A DNA stretch of 34,733 nt from a bacterium. Lineage in GTDB: Bacteria; Arandabacterota; Arandabacteria; Arandabacterales; Arandabacteraceae. The notes under the pieces were generated by a model that saw nothing but the letters and a program-made list of their open reading frames with translations, had not been told where the DNA came from and searched no databases. Below are positions 1 to 8,278 of this stretch, in pieces (positions within the stretch are counted from its first letter, which is position 1; each line of letters starts with the position of its first letter). The translations under genes and the position numbers were made by a program. The stretch covers positions 1 to 34,733 of the forward strand of contig JALGZP010000024.1 in assembly GCA_025774845.1 (NCBI GenBank), given 5' to 3'.

Positions 1-1917
1 GCGTATCCCTTCACAAACTGCACCAACTGTGGTCCGCGCTATACGATAATCGGGGATATACCCTATGACAGGGCCAACACGACGATGCATGAGTTCAAAA
101 TGTGCCCTGAGTGTCTCGCCGAATACGAGGATCCGCTCGACCGGCGGTTCCATGCAGAGCCCAATGCCTGCTGGACATGTGGTCCGCGGGTGACCCTGAG
201 AGATGTTTCGGGTGCTCCCGTTGACTGTGACGATCCGATTGCCGAGGCCCGGCTGGCTCTACACGAGGGCCGGGTTGTTGCGGTGAAGGGTCTTGGTGGT
301 TTTCACCTTGCCGCCGATGCGACGAATGACGAAGCGGTCAAGAGGCTGCGGCTCCGAAAGCACCGGGAAGAGAAACCCTTGGCTGTCATGGCCCCGGATA
401 TCGAAACTGTGAGGACCTTTGCCGAGGTTGGTGATAAAGAAGAGGCAGTGCTTCTCGACCCTTCAAGACCGATCGTCCTCCTTAGGAAGCGGCCGGACTG
501 TGGTATCGCACAGTCTGTTGCTCCGGGAAACAGGAACATAGGGGTCATGCTTCCATATACACCGGTTCATCACCTGTTGTTTGAGGGCCGGTCTTCTCCG
601 CTGGTGATGACAAGCGGCAACATCAGCGAAGAGCCGATTGCAATCGATACCGGTGACGCTCTTAAAAGACTGGACGGGATAGGAGACCTCTTCCTCGATC
701 ACGATCGTGAGATTCTTTCGAGATGCGACGACTCGGTTGTCAGGGTCTTAGGGCGCGATATGCTGTTTCTCAGGCGCTCGCGGGGATGGGTACCACTCCC
801 CATGGAGACTACCGGCTCGGTCACGGGCATCCTTGCCTGTGGAGCTCATCTTAAGAACACAATCGCTGTCACGCGAAGCAAGCAGGTCTTCTTAAGCCAG
901 CATGTCGGCGACCTGGAAAACCTGGCTGCGTTTGAGTTTTTCAAAACCACAGTGGCCCAGATCGGTAAGATCATCGCCGTCGAACCTGAAATCGTGGCCT
1001 ACGACCTTCACCCCGACTATCTGAGTACTAAGTTCGCCCTTGATCTACCGCTCAAGACGAAGATCGGGGTCCAGCACCACCATGCCCACATTGCCAGTTG
1101 TCTCGGTGAAGCAGGCATCGACGGGCCCGTGATAGGCATGGCCCTTGATGGGACCGGCTATGGTCCTGACGGTACCGTGTGGGGCTGCGAGATGCTCGTT
1201 GCCACACGCAAGTCCTATAGCAGGGCCGGTCACCTCGAGCAGGTAGGAATGCCGGGTGGTGACAAAGCGGTGAAAGAGCCCTGGAGGATGGCACTGTCGC
1301 ATCTTAGTAACGCTTTCGGTCCGGACCTGGCCGCGGTGACCCTCGAGGACCTTGTTCACAAGGACACCAGGTCTGTTGAAGTCGTGCTTGCCATGCTTGA
1401 GAAGGATGTGAACTGCCCCCGGACCTCAAGTTGCGGGAGGTTGTTTGACGCGGTCTCCTGTCTTTGCGGCATAAAGAGCGAGGTCAGCTACGAGGGACAG
1501 GCCGCGATAGAACTCGAGATGGCGGCGGACGAGACCGAGCACGGATCGTACTCCGTTGAGGTTGAGGAAGCGGGGGAGAAGGTCCTGATCCGCTCGCGGC
1601 TGCTGTTACGCGAGATTGTCGAGGACTTGAAGAGCGGAGCGCACGCAGGCCTGGTGAGCGCCAGGTTTCATAACTGGCTTGCGGGAAGTCTGTGTGAGGT
1701 CGCCGTGCGTTTGGGGAAGCAACACGGAATCGGGACGGTGGCTTTGAGCGGAGGCTGCTTCCAGAACGCCATTCTGCTCAGAACGTTGAGAGAACGGTTG
1801 CTTGCAAGAGATTTTGATGTGATCATGAATCGTCTTGTCCCGGCCAATGACGGCGGTATAAGCTTCGGGCAGGCTGTCGTTGCGGCGGCTACAGTTGGAG
1901 ATCGCCCAGAGAGATAA
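1..1917 (+). CDS. hypF: Carbamoyltransferase HypF, 5'-truncated by window edge
   Basis: HypF makes the CN ligands of the [NiFe] active site by transferring a carbamoyl group to the C-terminal Cys of HypE. The reading frame is open from base 1, so the gene starts upstream; the acylphosphatase domain and first zinc-finger cysteine pair are missing from view. About 638 residues are visible. The zinc-finger region shows CTNCGPR, CPEC and CWTCGPR. A YrdC-like domain follows, with KGLGGFHLAADA, the region around RKHREEKPLAVM, and TSGN. The C-terminal Kae1/carbamoyltransferase domain has the metal-binding QHHHAHIASC motif, GMALDGTGYG, and a late ALSGGCFQN motif. It stops 12 bases before hypC, so it heads or lies within a hypFCDE operon. 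Family assignment is secure; only the missing N-terminus is unknown. Confidence 0.97.
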   Translation, partial: AYPFTNCTNCGPRYTIIGDIPYDRANTTMHEFKMCPECLAEYEDPLDRRFHAEPNACWTCGPRVTLRDVSGAPVDCDDPIAEARLALHEGRVVAVKGLGGFHLAADATNDEAVKRLRLRKHREEKPLAVMAPDIETVRTFAEVGDKEEAVLLDPSRPIVLLRKRPDCGIAQSVAPGNRNIGVMLPYTPVHHLLFEGRSSPLVMTSGNISEEPIAIDTGDALKRLDGIGDLFLDHDREILSRCDDSVVRVLGRDMLFLRRSRGWVPLPMETTGSVTGILACGAHLKNTIAVTRSKQVFLSQHVGDLENLAAFEFFKTTVAQIGKIIAVEPEIVAYDLHPDYLSTKFALDLPLKTKIGVQHHHAHIASCLGEAGIDGPVIGMALDGTGYGPDGTVWGCEMLVATRKSYSRAGHLEQVGMPGGDKAVKEPWRMALSHLSNAFGPDLAAVTLEDLVHKDTRSVEVVLAMLEKDVNCPRTSSCGRLFDAVSCLCGIKSEVSYEGQAAIELEMAADETEHGSYSVEVEEAGEKVLIRSRLLLREIVEDLKSGAHAGLVSARFHNWLAGSLCEVAVRLGKQHGIGTVALSGGCFQNAILLRTLRERLLARDFDVIMNRLVPANDGGISFGQAVVAAATVGDRPER

Positions 1918-1929
1918 GTGAGGGATACC

Positions 1930-2145
1930 ATGTGTCTTGCCATTCCGGCACTGATCGTTGAAAAGGACGGCGTCCGTGCCAAAGCAAACATAGGCGGGGT
2001 CGTGAGAGAAATCAGCCTTGAGATTGTCGACCTTCCGGCAGAGGTGGGGGACTATGTTCTGGTGCACGCGGGTTTTGCCATACACAAACTGGAGAAGGAG
2101 TATGCTCTGGAGACCCTGCGGCTGATGAGAGAGGTCCTCGGATGA
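1930..2145 (+). CDS. hypC: Hydrogenase maturation chaperone HypC
   Basis: Small chaperone (71 residues) that binds HypD and carries the Fe(CN)2CO moiety to the hydrogenase large-subunit precursor. The start ATG at 1930 is chosen over an in-frame GTG at 1918 because it gives MCLAIP at the N-terminus. The Cys at position 2 is the essential residue of the family and must follow the initiator Met. A GAGG element sits a few bases upstream. The last codons overlap the hypD start in an ATGA arrangement, suggesting translational coupling and balanced HypC/HypD synthesis. Length and sequence are typical. Confidence 0.96.
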   Translation: MCLAIPALIVEKDGVRAKANIGGVVREISLEIVDLPAEVGDYVLVHAGFAIHKLEKEYALETLRLMREVLG

Positions 2146-3224
2146 AGTTTGCTTCAGAGTTCAGGGATCGCGAGCTGGTCTCCGGGATAGTGGAGAAGAT
2201 CGGTGACGTATGCCGTCACGACTGGACGCTGATGGAGTTTTGCGGGACGCACACCGTGGCGATCTTCAGACACGGTCTAAAGACGCTTCTTCCTGACCGG
2301 TTACGGCTTGTTTCAGGTCCGGGCTGTCCCGTGTGTGTTACGAGCCGCGCGGATATCGACAGGATACTGTCCCTGAGCGATACCCCTGGAAGCATTGTCG
2401 CCACCTATGGCGACATGATGAAGGTGCCGGGCTCGACGATGAACCTGAGCGAGCGCAGGGCGCGGGGAGCGGATATCAGAATGGTCTATTCGAGTTACGA
2501 CGCCATTGCGCTTGCGGAGAAAAACCCTGAAAAGAAAGTCTTCTTCATAGGAATCGGTTTTGAGACAACTGCACCCTCGACAGCCGCCGCGGTCTTGAAA
2601 GCCGCCGAGGCGGGACTTGGAAATTTCTTTGTCCTGGCGCTCCACAAACGCACACCTCCGGTGGTCGGGGCTCTCATCGAACATGGTACCTCGGTTGACG
2701 GCTTCATCTGTCCGGGTCACGTCTGTTCAATAATAGGTGCGAAGCCTCTGGAACCCGTGGCCTCGGTCTGGAAGAAACCTTGTGTTGTGGCGGGCTTCGA
2801 ACCGAGCGATGTGCTCCAGGCGATCTATATGCTGATCCGCCAGCTCGAGGAGGGTAGAAGTGAGGTCGAGATCGAATACTTAAGGGCGGTTTCATACGAC
2901 GGCAACGCAAATGCGCTGGCCGCTATCGACAGGGTATTCGCGACAACCAGCAGCGAGTGGCGGGGCATAGGCATGGTGGAGGACACCGGTCTTATGCTAC
3001 GCGATGAATTCTCGCGACTGGATGCCGCTCCCTTCACCGATAGGGATATCACGAGCCGGCCCGATCCGGCCGGTTGCAAGTGCGGCGATGTCCTTAGAGG
3101 CGATCTGATCCCCACCCAGTGTCCGCTTTTCGGTAAGACCTGCACTCCCCAGAACCCGGTGGGACCCTGTATGGTATCGAGTGAGGGTTCGTGCGCGGCC
3201 TACTACCAGTACGCGGGAGAATGA
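2142..3224 (+). CDS. hypD: Hydrogenase iron-cyano maturation protein HypD
   Basis: HypD (360 residues) is the [4Fe-4S] scaffold on which the Fe(CN)2CO unit is assembled with HypC and HypE. Conserved blocks are visible in order: EFCGTHT near residue 32, GPGCPVC near 65, the GIGFETTAP block, ICPGHVCSIIG, and the C-terminal cluster-binding region CKCGDVLRG...CPLFGKTC...GPCMVSSEGSC. The ATG overlaps the hypC stop by four bases. Its stop at 3224 is one base before the hypE ATG, so hypC, hypD and hypE are very tightly packed. Length is normal for the family. Confidence 0.97.
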   Translation: MKFASEFRDRELVSGIVEKIGDVCRHDWTLMEFCGTHTVAIFRHGLKTLLPDRLRLVSGPGCPVCVTSRADIDRILSLSDTPGSIVATYGDMMKVPGSTMNLSERRARGADIRMVYSSYDAIALAEKNPEKKVFFIGIGFETTAPSTAAAVLKAAEAGLGNFFVLALHKRTPPVVGALIEHGTSVDGFICPGHVCSIIGAKPLEPVASVWKKPCVVAGFEPSDVLQAIYMLIRQLEEGRSEVEIEYLRAVSYDGNANALAAIDRVFATTSSEWRGIGMVEDTGLMLRDEFSRLDAAPFTDRDITSRPDPAGCKCGDVLRGDLIPTQCPLFGKTCTPQNPVGPCMVSSEGSCAAYYQYAGE

Positions 3225-3225
3225 T

Positions 3226-4233
3226 ATGGGCGATGTGATCAGTCTGGCACATGGGAGTGGGGGAGAGGCCTCGCGGAAGCTCGTGGAGGAGATCGTAGGC
3301 AAGTATCTTAAGAATGACATTATCGATAGTCTGGATGATTCAGCCGTCTTAAACCTCCCGGCCGGCCGGGTGGCGTTTACCACGGACTCCTATGTAGTCG
3401 ATCCCGTTTTCTTCCCCGGAGGAGACATCGGTTCCCTCGCAGTAAACGGTACGGTCAACGACCTTGCGATGGTGGGTGCGGTACCTGCAGCGATCACCCT
3501 GGGTCTGATTCTTGAAGAGGGTCTGGCCCTTGCCGACCTTCACAGGATCCTCGAATCGGTGAAGCGGGTATCGGATGAGGCCGGGGTTATTGTCGCAGGA
3601 GGGGACACCAAGGTCGTTGAAAGGGGTTCGGCGGACCGGATCTTCGTCAACACTTCAGGTGTCGGCACTGTCCCGGAGGGTATCGACATATCGTCCTCAA
3701 ATGCCAAACCCGGTGATGTCGTTATCCTGAGCGGTTCGATAGGTGACCATGGCATTGCGGTACTTTCGAAGCGGGAAGGCATCGACTTCGAGACCGGCAT
3801 TGAAAGTGACACGGCTCCCCTGAATGGGATGGTCGCGGCCATGCTTGGGGTAACCCCATCGATACATGCCATGCGCGATCCCACACGCGGCGGGTTGGCC
3901 ACATCCCTTAACGAGATCGCTCACAAGTCCGGCGTAGGCATCGTGATAGACGAAGCGGATGTTCCTGTTAAGCCGGAGGTCATGCAGGCCTGCGAGATGC
4001 TGGGCTTCGATCCCTTCTATGTCGCCAACGAAGGCAAGCTTGTGGCATTCATGCCCCGGGCGAAGGCTGATGCCGTACTTCAGGCGATCAAGTCTGCGGC
4101 ATACGGACAGGATGCGGCGATCATAGGGGAAGTGACCGCAGACAACCCGCGAATGGTAGTGCTCGATACGGCAGTCGGAGGCCGGCGTATCCTGAGCCCC
4201 TTATCTGGAGAGCTCTTGCCTCGGATATGTTGA
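3226..4233 (+). CDS. hypE: Carbamoyl dehydratase HypE
   Basis: HypE (335 residues) dehydrates the carbamoyl group received from HypF on its C-terminal Cys to a thiocyanate, which is passed to the iron on HypD. The start ATG at 3226, one base after the hypD stop, gives MGDVISLAHGSGG, the usual N-terminus; in-frame codons upstream lie inside hypD. The AIR-synthase-like ATP-binding fold is seen in DDSAVL, FTTDSYVVDPVFFPGGDIG, VAGGDTKVV and the RDPTRGG motif. The protein ends in PRIC, the catalytic C-terminal Cys, so the gene is intact. hypA and hypB are not in the window. Confidence 0.97.
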   Translation: MGDVISLAHGSGGEASRKLVEEIVGKYLKNDIIDSLDDSAVLNLPAGRVAFTTDSYVVDPVFFPGGDIGSLAVNGTVNDLAMVGAVPAAITLGLILEEGLALADLHRILESVKRVSDEAGVIVAGGDTKVVERGSADRIFVNTSGVGTVPEGIDISSSNAKPGDVVILSGSIGDHGIAVLSKREGIDFETGIESDTAPLNGMVAAMLGVTPSIHAMRDPTRGGLATSLNEIAHKSGVGIVIDEADVPVKPEVMQACEMLGFDPFYVANEGKLVAFMPRAKADAVLQAIKSAAYGQDAAIIGEVTADNPRMVVLDTAVGGRRILSPLSGELLPRIC

Positions 4234-4238
4234 GATAG

Positions 4239-4359
4239 GGCTGCAAAAAAACACCCGTCTGCTGCGTTATGCTTGCCCCGAGTCACTGCGGCGTACCGGA
4301 CTGTACGCCTCATTCCCCGAAACTTCGCATGCCTTGCATCCAGGTGTTTCTTTACAGCC
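4239..4359. repeat. 121-base imperfect inverted repeat between convergent operons
   Basis: The ends are near-complementary: 4239-4262 (GGCTGCAAAAAAACACC...) pairs with 4336-4359 (...GGTGTTTCTTTACAGCC), with 19 of 24 positions matching. A perfect inner hairpin, GGCGTAC-CGGACT-GTACGCC, lies at 4290-4309. It fills the gap between the hypE stop and the hydrogenase large-subunit stop. Its position and A/T-rich ends suit a bidirectional terminator. The sequence also resembles a dispersed intergenic repeat I associate with various proteobacterial and uncultured genomes. That resemblance is from memory and untested. Confidence 0.7.
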
Positions 4360-4379
4360 TAATAAAGTCTCGTATCTCT

Positions 4380-5888
4380 CTAGTATCTCTTCTTGCGGGA
4401 CAGCTCTTTACCCTGGCTGTCGTACACCACGATCTCCATGGGCATCTGGCCCGGGAGTGAGTGGGTCGCACAGCCGAAGCACGGGTCATAGGCCCTGAAA
4501 GCCATCTCAACAAGATTAAGGGCACCCTCGGTTATCTCACCGTTACCCTTTATGACACCCATGGCCGCCTTCTTAAGCGACATGGATATTGCAGCGTTGT
4601 TGTTTGTCGTCCCGACTATTAGGTTGCAGTCTGTTACAATGCCGTCCTCATCGGTCTTATAGTGGTGATAGAGTGTCCCCCTCGGGGCCTCCACGACACC
4701 GACTCCTTCAGTAGGCGTCTCCTTCGGGATGGTCCTGACTTCCTTCATCAGGGCCTTGTCTATACCCTTGGAAGAATCCTTCCGGGTGCCCCGTGTAATC
4801 TCGGGATCGGTTGCAAGCTCAAGCATCCGCTCAGCTGCATACATGAGCTCCACTACTCTTGCCCAGTGAGTTGCAAGCGTCGCGTGGATCGGCTTTCCAC
4901 CGAGCGTTTCATACATCTTCTCGTATTCTTTCTGAGCAAGCGGTGTGGCCATGCTGTCCGCGACATTGCATCTCGAAAGCGGTGTGGCCTTGTAGATACC
5001 TGAATCCATGCCGTCGACGAAACCCTTCCACCCGACATTCTTAAGATAGGGGTACTTGAGGTAGCTATAGGGCTCCACACGTTCTTCGATATGGTCTCTG
5101 TAGTCCTCGGCCTCGAACTTGGCAAACTCCTTGCCCTCGGGGTCCGTGACTCTGATCTTACCGTCGTAGAAGTTGATGCAGTTGTTCTCATCGACGAGCC
5201 CCATATTATAGGTCTTATGGGCGTATGCGTCGTTGGTGATCAGGCTTACATAATCGGAGTTCTTGAGCACGATATCCTCAAATAGCTGGAACGTGAACTT
5301 GCTGAACTCCACACCTTCTTTAGCAACCTCCTCGACCTGCTTTCTCTCTTCCTCGCTGAGCGGTTTGCTCACACCACCCGGTATTGAAAAAGTCGGATGG
5401 ATGCTGCGTCCGCCCATCATCTTTATGATCTCATGACAGTGCTTTCTTAAGGTTATCACCTTGAGCCCGATCTCGGCCCCCACCTTGGCGATCACACCGA
5501 GGATGTTGCGTTCGGCCGGACTCGCATCCGGTCCCATCACGAAATCCGGACCACCGAGAATGTAAAAGTGCGTCGTGTGGTCCGTTGTATAGAATGTGCT
5601 GTATAAGAGCTCTCTCAGTTTCTTGGCCGTCGGCGGCGGGTCAACATGATAGACCGCATCCGCAGCCTTTGAGCTCGCCATGTGGTGGGCTTCGGGGCAC
5701 ACCCCGCAGATCCTGGTTGTTATTCTTGCGAGCTCCTCCACAGGGCGGCCGATACAGAACTGCTCGAAACCCCTCAACTCGGGAACCTGGAAATAGACAT
5801 TCTCGACTGTACCTTGATCGTTTAAGAAAATCTCGATCTTGCCGTGCCCTTCCAGCCTTGTAATAGGGTCTATGGTGACTCGCTTCAT
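4380..5888 (-). CDS. [NiFe] hydrogenase large subunit, group 3 (Mvh-like)
   Basis: Catalytic subunit (502 residues) that binds the NiFe(CN)2CO centre. The N-terminal ligand motif RICGVC (Cys61, Cys64) and the C-terminal motif DPCFGC (Cys470, Cys473) followed by ATH supply the four nickel-binding cysteines. After His476 there are 26 more residues, the usual C-terminal peptide that a maturation endopeptidase removes; no such protease is encoded in this window. RLEGHGKIEI at the N-terminus is also typical. The start overlaps the small-subunit stop by four bases (ATGA). The cytoplasmic group 3 type is judged from the partner subunit and from the lack of membrane or Tat features. Subgroup 3c is an inference. 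Confidence 0.95.
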   Translation of the reverse strand: MKRVTIDPITRLEGHGKIEIFLNDQGTVENVYFQVPELRGFEQFCIGRPVEELARITTRICGVCPEAHHMASSKAADAVYHVDPPPTAKKLRELLYSTFYTTDHTTHFYILGGPDFVMGPDASPAERNILGVIAKVGAEIGLKVITLRKHCHEIIKMMGGRSIHPTFSIPGGVSKPLSEEERKQVEEVAKEGVEFSKFTFQLFEDIVLKNSDYVSLITNDAYAHKTYNMGLVDENNCINFYDGKIRVTDPEGKEFAKFEAEDYRDHIEERVEPYSYLKYPYLKNVGWKGFVDGMDSGIYKATPLSRCNVADSMATPLAQKEYEKMYETLGGKPIHATLATHWARVVELMYAAERMLELATDPEITRGTRKDSSKGIDKALMKEVRTIPKETPTEGVGVVEAPRGTLYHHYKTDEDGIVTDCNLIVGTTNNNAAISMSLKKAAMGVIKGNGEITEGALNLVEMAFRAYDPCFGCATHSLPGQMPMEIVVYDSQGKELSRKKRY

Positions 5889-6844
5889 TTCAACTTGCTC
5901 CTTCGAAGAATTGAATTCGCAACCCCGAACCTGTATGCCGTTCCCAGTGGATCAAAAACGGTTGCACAGACGTTAGCGATCTCGTCGGAGTCCTTTGAGT
6001 CTATGACCGAACCCAGCACCGAGATCAGCTTTGCACCCTGGTCGATGACACCTTCAGGTGGACCGTAGCAGCCTCTGCAGGGCATGTTGACGGCAGGGCA
6101 CTGAGCTCCGCAGCCCATCCTCGTCGCGACGCCGCAACAGATGACTCCCTGATCCAGAAGGCATTCCTCCGGGTCGGTGACGATCTCGTGGGGCCGGTAG
6201 AACTTCTTTATCTTCTTTTCCTTGCGCTCGCGTTCACATTCCTCGCACAGTGAAGTCGTGCCCGCCCCCACAACCGAACCCGGAGCCGGAAGCTCACCCT
6301 TGAGGACTGCTTCGAGAACAGCCCAGGTCTGCTCGGCAATGGGAGGGCATCCGGGAACATAGTAGTCGACCTTCACAACCTGATCGAGCGTCTTGACGGT
6401 ATCAAAAAACGCAGGGAGTCTGAGATCTCCCTCCTTGACCTTAAATGTCGTCTGGGGCCTGATGCCCTCGGGGTTGACCGTGGATGGCGTCTTATCATAG
6501 ACGTAATCGAATACCTCGTCGCGGGAGAATTGGTTGGCCAGTCCCGGAATACAACCCTCGGCAGCGCATGATCCATAAGCAACCAGCACCTTCGACTTCT
6601 GCCGGAGCAGCTTGGCCATGTGTTCATTCTCGGACGTCCTTACTGCACCATTGAAGAGACAGAGGTCTATCGATTCGTCCTCCATGGCCTCTACGTCCTT
6701 ATACTTGATGTCGATTGCTACGGGCCAGAATACGATGTCGACGGCAGCGGCCAGGTCAAGTATATGCTCAGCGATATCGAGCACCGCTATCTCACAGCCA
6801 CCGCAACTCGCGGCCCAGTAGAGCCCTACCTTCGGTTTTGCCAT
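5885..6844 (-). CDS. [NiFe] hydrogenase small subunit, group 3c-like (MvhG-like)
   Basis: Electron-transfer subunit (319 residues) with no Tat signal, so cytoplasmic. Proximal-cluster ligands appear in ASCGGCE near residue 14, GSCAAEGC and PGCPP. A C-terminal ferredoxin-like region carries further clusters: CEEC, CLLDQGVICCG, MGCGAQCP and MPCRGCYGPPEG. The CEEC-x-REx-KKIKKFYRP stretch and the CRGCYGPP ending resemble MvhG of F420-non-reducing, heterodisulfide-reductase-linked hydrogenases. A GGGAGG Shine-Dalgarno lies six bases before the ATG. The gene follows the cyclophilin gene by 26 bases and overlaps the large-subunit gene. No mvhD or hdr gene is present, so the electron acceptor is not visible here. 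Confidence 0.94.
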   Translation of the reverse strand: MAKPKVGLYWAASCGGCEIAVLDIAEHILDLAAAVDIVFWPVAIDIKYKDVEAMEDESIDLCLFNGAVRTSENEHMAKLLRQKSKVLVAYGSCAAEGCIPGLANQFSRDEVFDYVYDKTPSTVNPEGIRPQTTFKVKEGDLRLPAFFDTVKTLDQVVKVDYYVPGCPPIAEQTWAVLEAVLKGELPAPGSVVGAGTTSLCEECERERKEKKIKKFYRPHEIVTDPEECLLDQGVICCGVATRMGCGAQCPAVNMPCRGCYGPPEGVIDQGAKLISVLGSVIDSKDSDEIANVCATVFDPLGTAYRFGVANSILRRSKLK

Positions 6845-6870
6845 TTCTTTCCTCCCACTGGCAGAAGGTG

Positions 6871-7659
6871 TTACTCGTCTTCTATTTTCGTGGCTTCCTT
6901 CTTGATCTCTTTCTCTGTCGCTTCCGGCTCTGCCTGCTCGACCGCCTTCTCCTCGACGGCCTTCTCGGTCTCCTCGACCTTCTCGACCTTCTCACCGACG
7001 ATCTTGGCAGTCTTTATGACCACGGGCTTTACCGGCACATTCTCATGACGGCCCTTGGTGGTGACATCGACAAGAGCGATCTTGTCAACGACATCGATGC
7101 CCTCGGCAACCTTACCGAAGACGGCATAGCCGAACCTCGTAGGATCCGCCGGATAGTGATCGAGTGATGTGTTGTCTCTCAAGTTGATGAAGAAGTGGGA
7201 GGTCCCGCTGTTTATGGCGCTAGTCCTCGCCATCGACAGTGTGTATTTCGTGTTCTTAAGACCGTTTGTGGCCTCGTTCTTTATGGCGTCCCTCTGGACT
7301 TTCTGCTTCATGTCGCTGTTCATTCCGCCCGCCTGGAGCACAAAGCCCTTGATGACCCTGTGGAAGTCCGTACCGTCGTAGAAACCGTCCCTGACATACG
7401 TCAGGAAGTTATCCACGGATAGGGGGGCCTCCTTCATAAAGAGCTCGAGCGTGATGTTGCCATAGTTGGTTTCCATTATGACTCTTGGATTTGTCACGCC
7501 TTTCTCCTTAGGAGCTGCCTCGGTGGCAGGTTTCGGCACGCTCTCGGTGGTTGTTTCGGTGGGGGTTTGCTCCTTATCTGTCTCATCATCTGCAAAAACC
7601 GCGATAGAGAGCCCGAGGATGATGACAGCGCTTAAAACAACACGCAGTACGACCTTCAT
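6871..7659 (-). CDS. Secreted cyclophilin-type peptidyl-prolyl isomerase
   Basis: Predicted PPIase (262 residues) that speeds cis/trans proline isomerisation during folding outside the cytoplasm. ATG 7659 is chosen because AAGGAGGAGG lies just upstream; an in-frame ATG 27 bases earlier has no such site. The first 22 residues form a signal peptide, with cleavage likely after AVFA. A Thr/Glu/Pro-rich linker follows. The cyclophilin domain shows NYGNITLELF, the active-site FHRVIKGFVLQAGG, SMAR, and GTSHFFINL. The last 45 residues are an unusual Glu/Lys/Val-rich charged tail, likely disordered or coiled. It lies 26 bases upstream of the hydrogenase genes in the same direction, so cotranscription is likely; a role in hydrogenase folding would be speculation because it is exported. 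Confidence 0.93.
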   Translation of the reverse strand: MKVVLRVVLSAVIILGLSIAVFADDETDKEQTPTETTTESVPKPATEAAPKEKGVTNPRVIMETNYGNITLELFMKEAPLSVDNFLTYVRDGFYDGTDFHRVIKGFVLQAGGMNSDMKQKVQRDAIKNEATNGLKNTKYTLSMARTSAINSGTSHFFINLRDNTSLDHYPADPTRFGYAVFGKVAEGIDVVDKIALVDVTTKGRHENVPVKPVVIKTAKIVGEKVEKVEETEKAVEEKAVEQAEPEATEKEIKKEATKIEDE

Positions 7660-7689
7660 AGCCTCCTCCTTGCTGAAGAATACCAAAGT

Positions 7690-7718
7690 ATTCTCACAGA
7701 TTCGAACCTCGATGTCAA
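7690..7718 (-). promoter_or_regulatory. Possible promoter of the cyclophilin-hydrogenase unit
   Basis: On the minus strand TTGACA (7713-7718) is followed after 17 bases by GAGAAT (7690-7695, 4 of 6 matches to the -10 consensus). A perfect hairpin GAATAC-CAAA-GTATTC (7678-7693) covers the expected start point and may be an operator. The -35 is strong and the -10 weak. Confidence 0.4.
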
Positions 7719-7809
7719 GTCGTTTGATACCTCCCGTGTGGCCTGCTGTTTTGATACCTGCCTCGCTGCCCTGTTCCTTGTTACCGACCCCGGATCCGAC
7801 TTGTTCGCC

Positions 7810-7838
7810 TTGAAAATAAGGGCTCTACGGTTTATAGT
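7810..7838 (+). promoter_or_regulatory. Sigma70-type promoter for the CpXC gene
   Basis: TTGAAA (7810-7815), a 17-base spacer and TATAGT (7833-7838) form a near-consensus promoter about 40 bases before the CpXC ATG. An AAGGAGG site lies between it and the start codon. Confidence 0.7.
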
Positions 7839-7876
7839 CTATCCGGGGCGCGTTTGACAGCCGTAAGGAGGGTCTG

Positions 7877-8278
7877 ATGTCAACTGGAGGTGACATGGAT
7901 GTTACCTGTGGGTGTGGGCACCATTTCGATGCCTGGCTCTGGCAGAGTGCGAATGTGACAACGAATCCCGAACTCAAGACATCGATTCTCAACGGCGAGA
8001 TAAACATGGTCAAGTGCCCGTCGTGCGGTTCCAAGTTCCATGTCGAAGTTCCCTTTCTCTATCATGACATGAGCGGGAAAGAGTGGATCTGGGTCTATCC
8101 GCTCGGGCATGAGAAGGAGACCGCCGCTATCCATGCCAAGGTGGGGGAGATGTGGGACCGGCTCACGGGCTCCATGCCCCCCGACCTCAGAGAAAGCCTT
8201 GAAAGGGAATACAAGGTATTAGTGTTATTCGGAATGGATGCGCTGGTCGGCCGTCTCCGGTCGAAGTCTAGTAAGTGA
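7877..8278 (+). CDS. CpXC domain protein
   Basis: Cytoplasmic 133-residue protein with a putative zinc ribbon: CGCGHHFDAWLWQSAN at the N-terminus and CPSCGSKFHVEVPFLYHD near residues 57-74. This spacing and the LYHDM-x-WIWVYPLG continuation match the CpXC family, whose function is not established. The ATG at 7877 has AAGGAGG five bases upstream and a near-consensus promoter behind it. It appears monocistronic. Its 3' end overlaps the convergent DUF362 gene by 11 bases. Confidence 0.85.
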   Translation: MSTGGDMDVTCGCGHHFDAWLWQSANVTTNPELKTSILNGEINMVKCPSCGSKFHVEVPFLYHDMSGKEWIWVYPLGHEKETAAIHAKVGEMWDRLTGSMPPDLRESLEREYKVLVLFGMDALVGRLRSKSSK

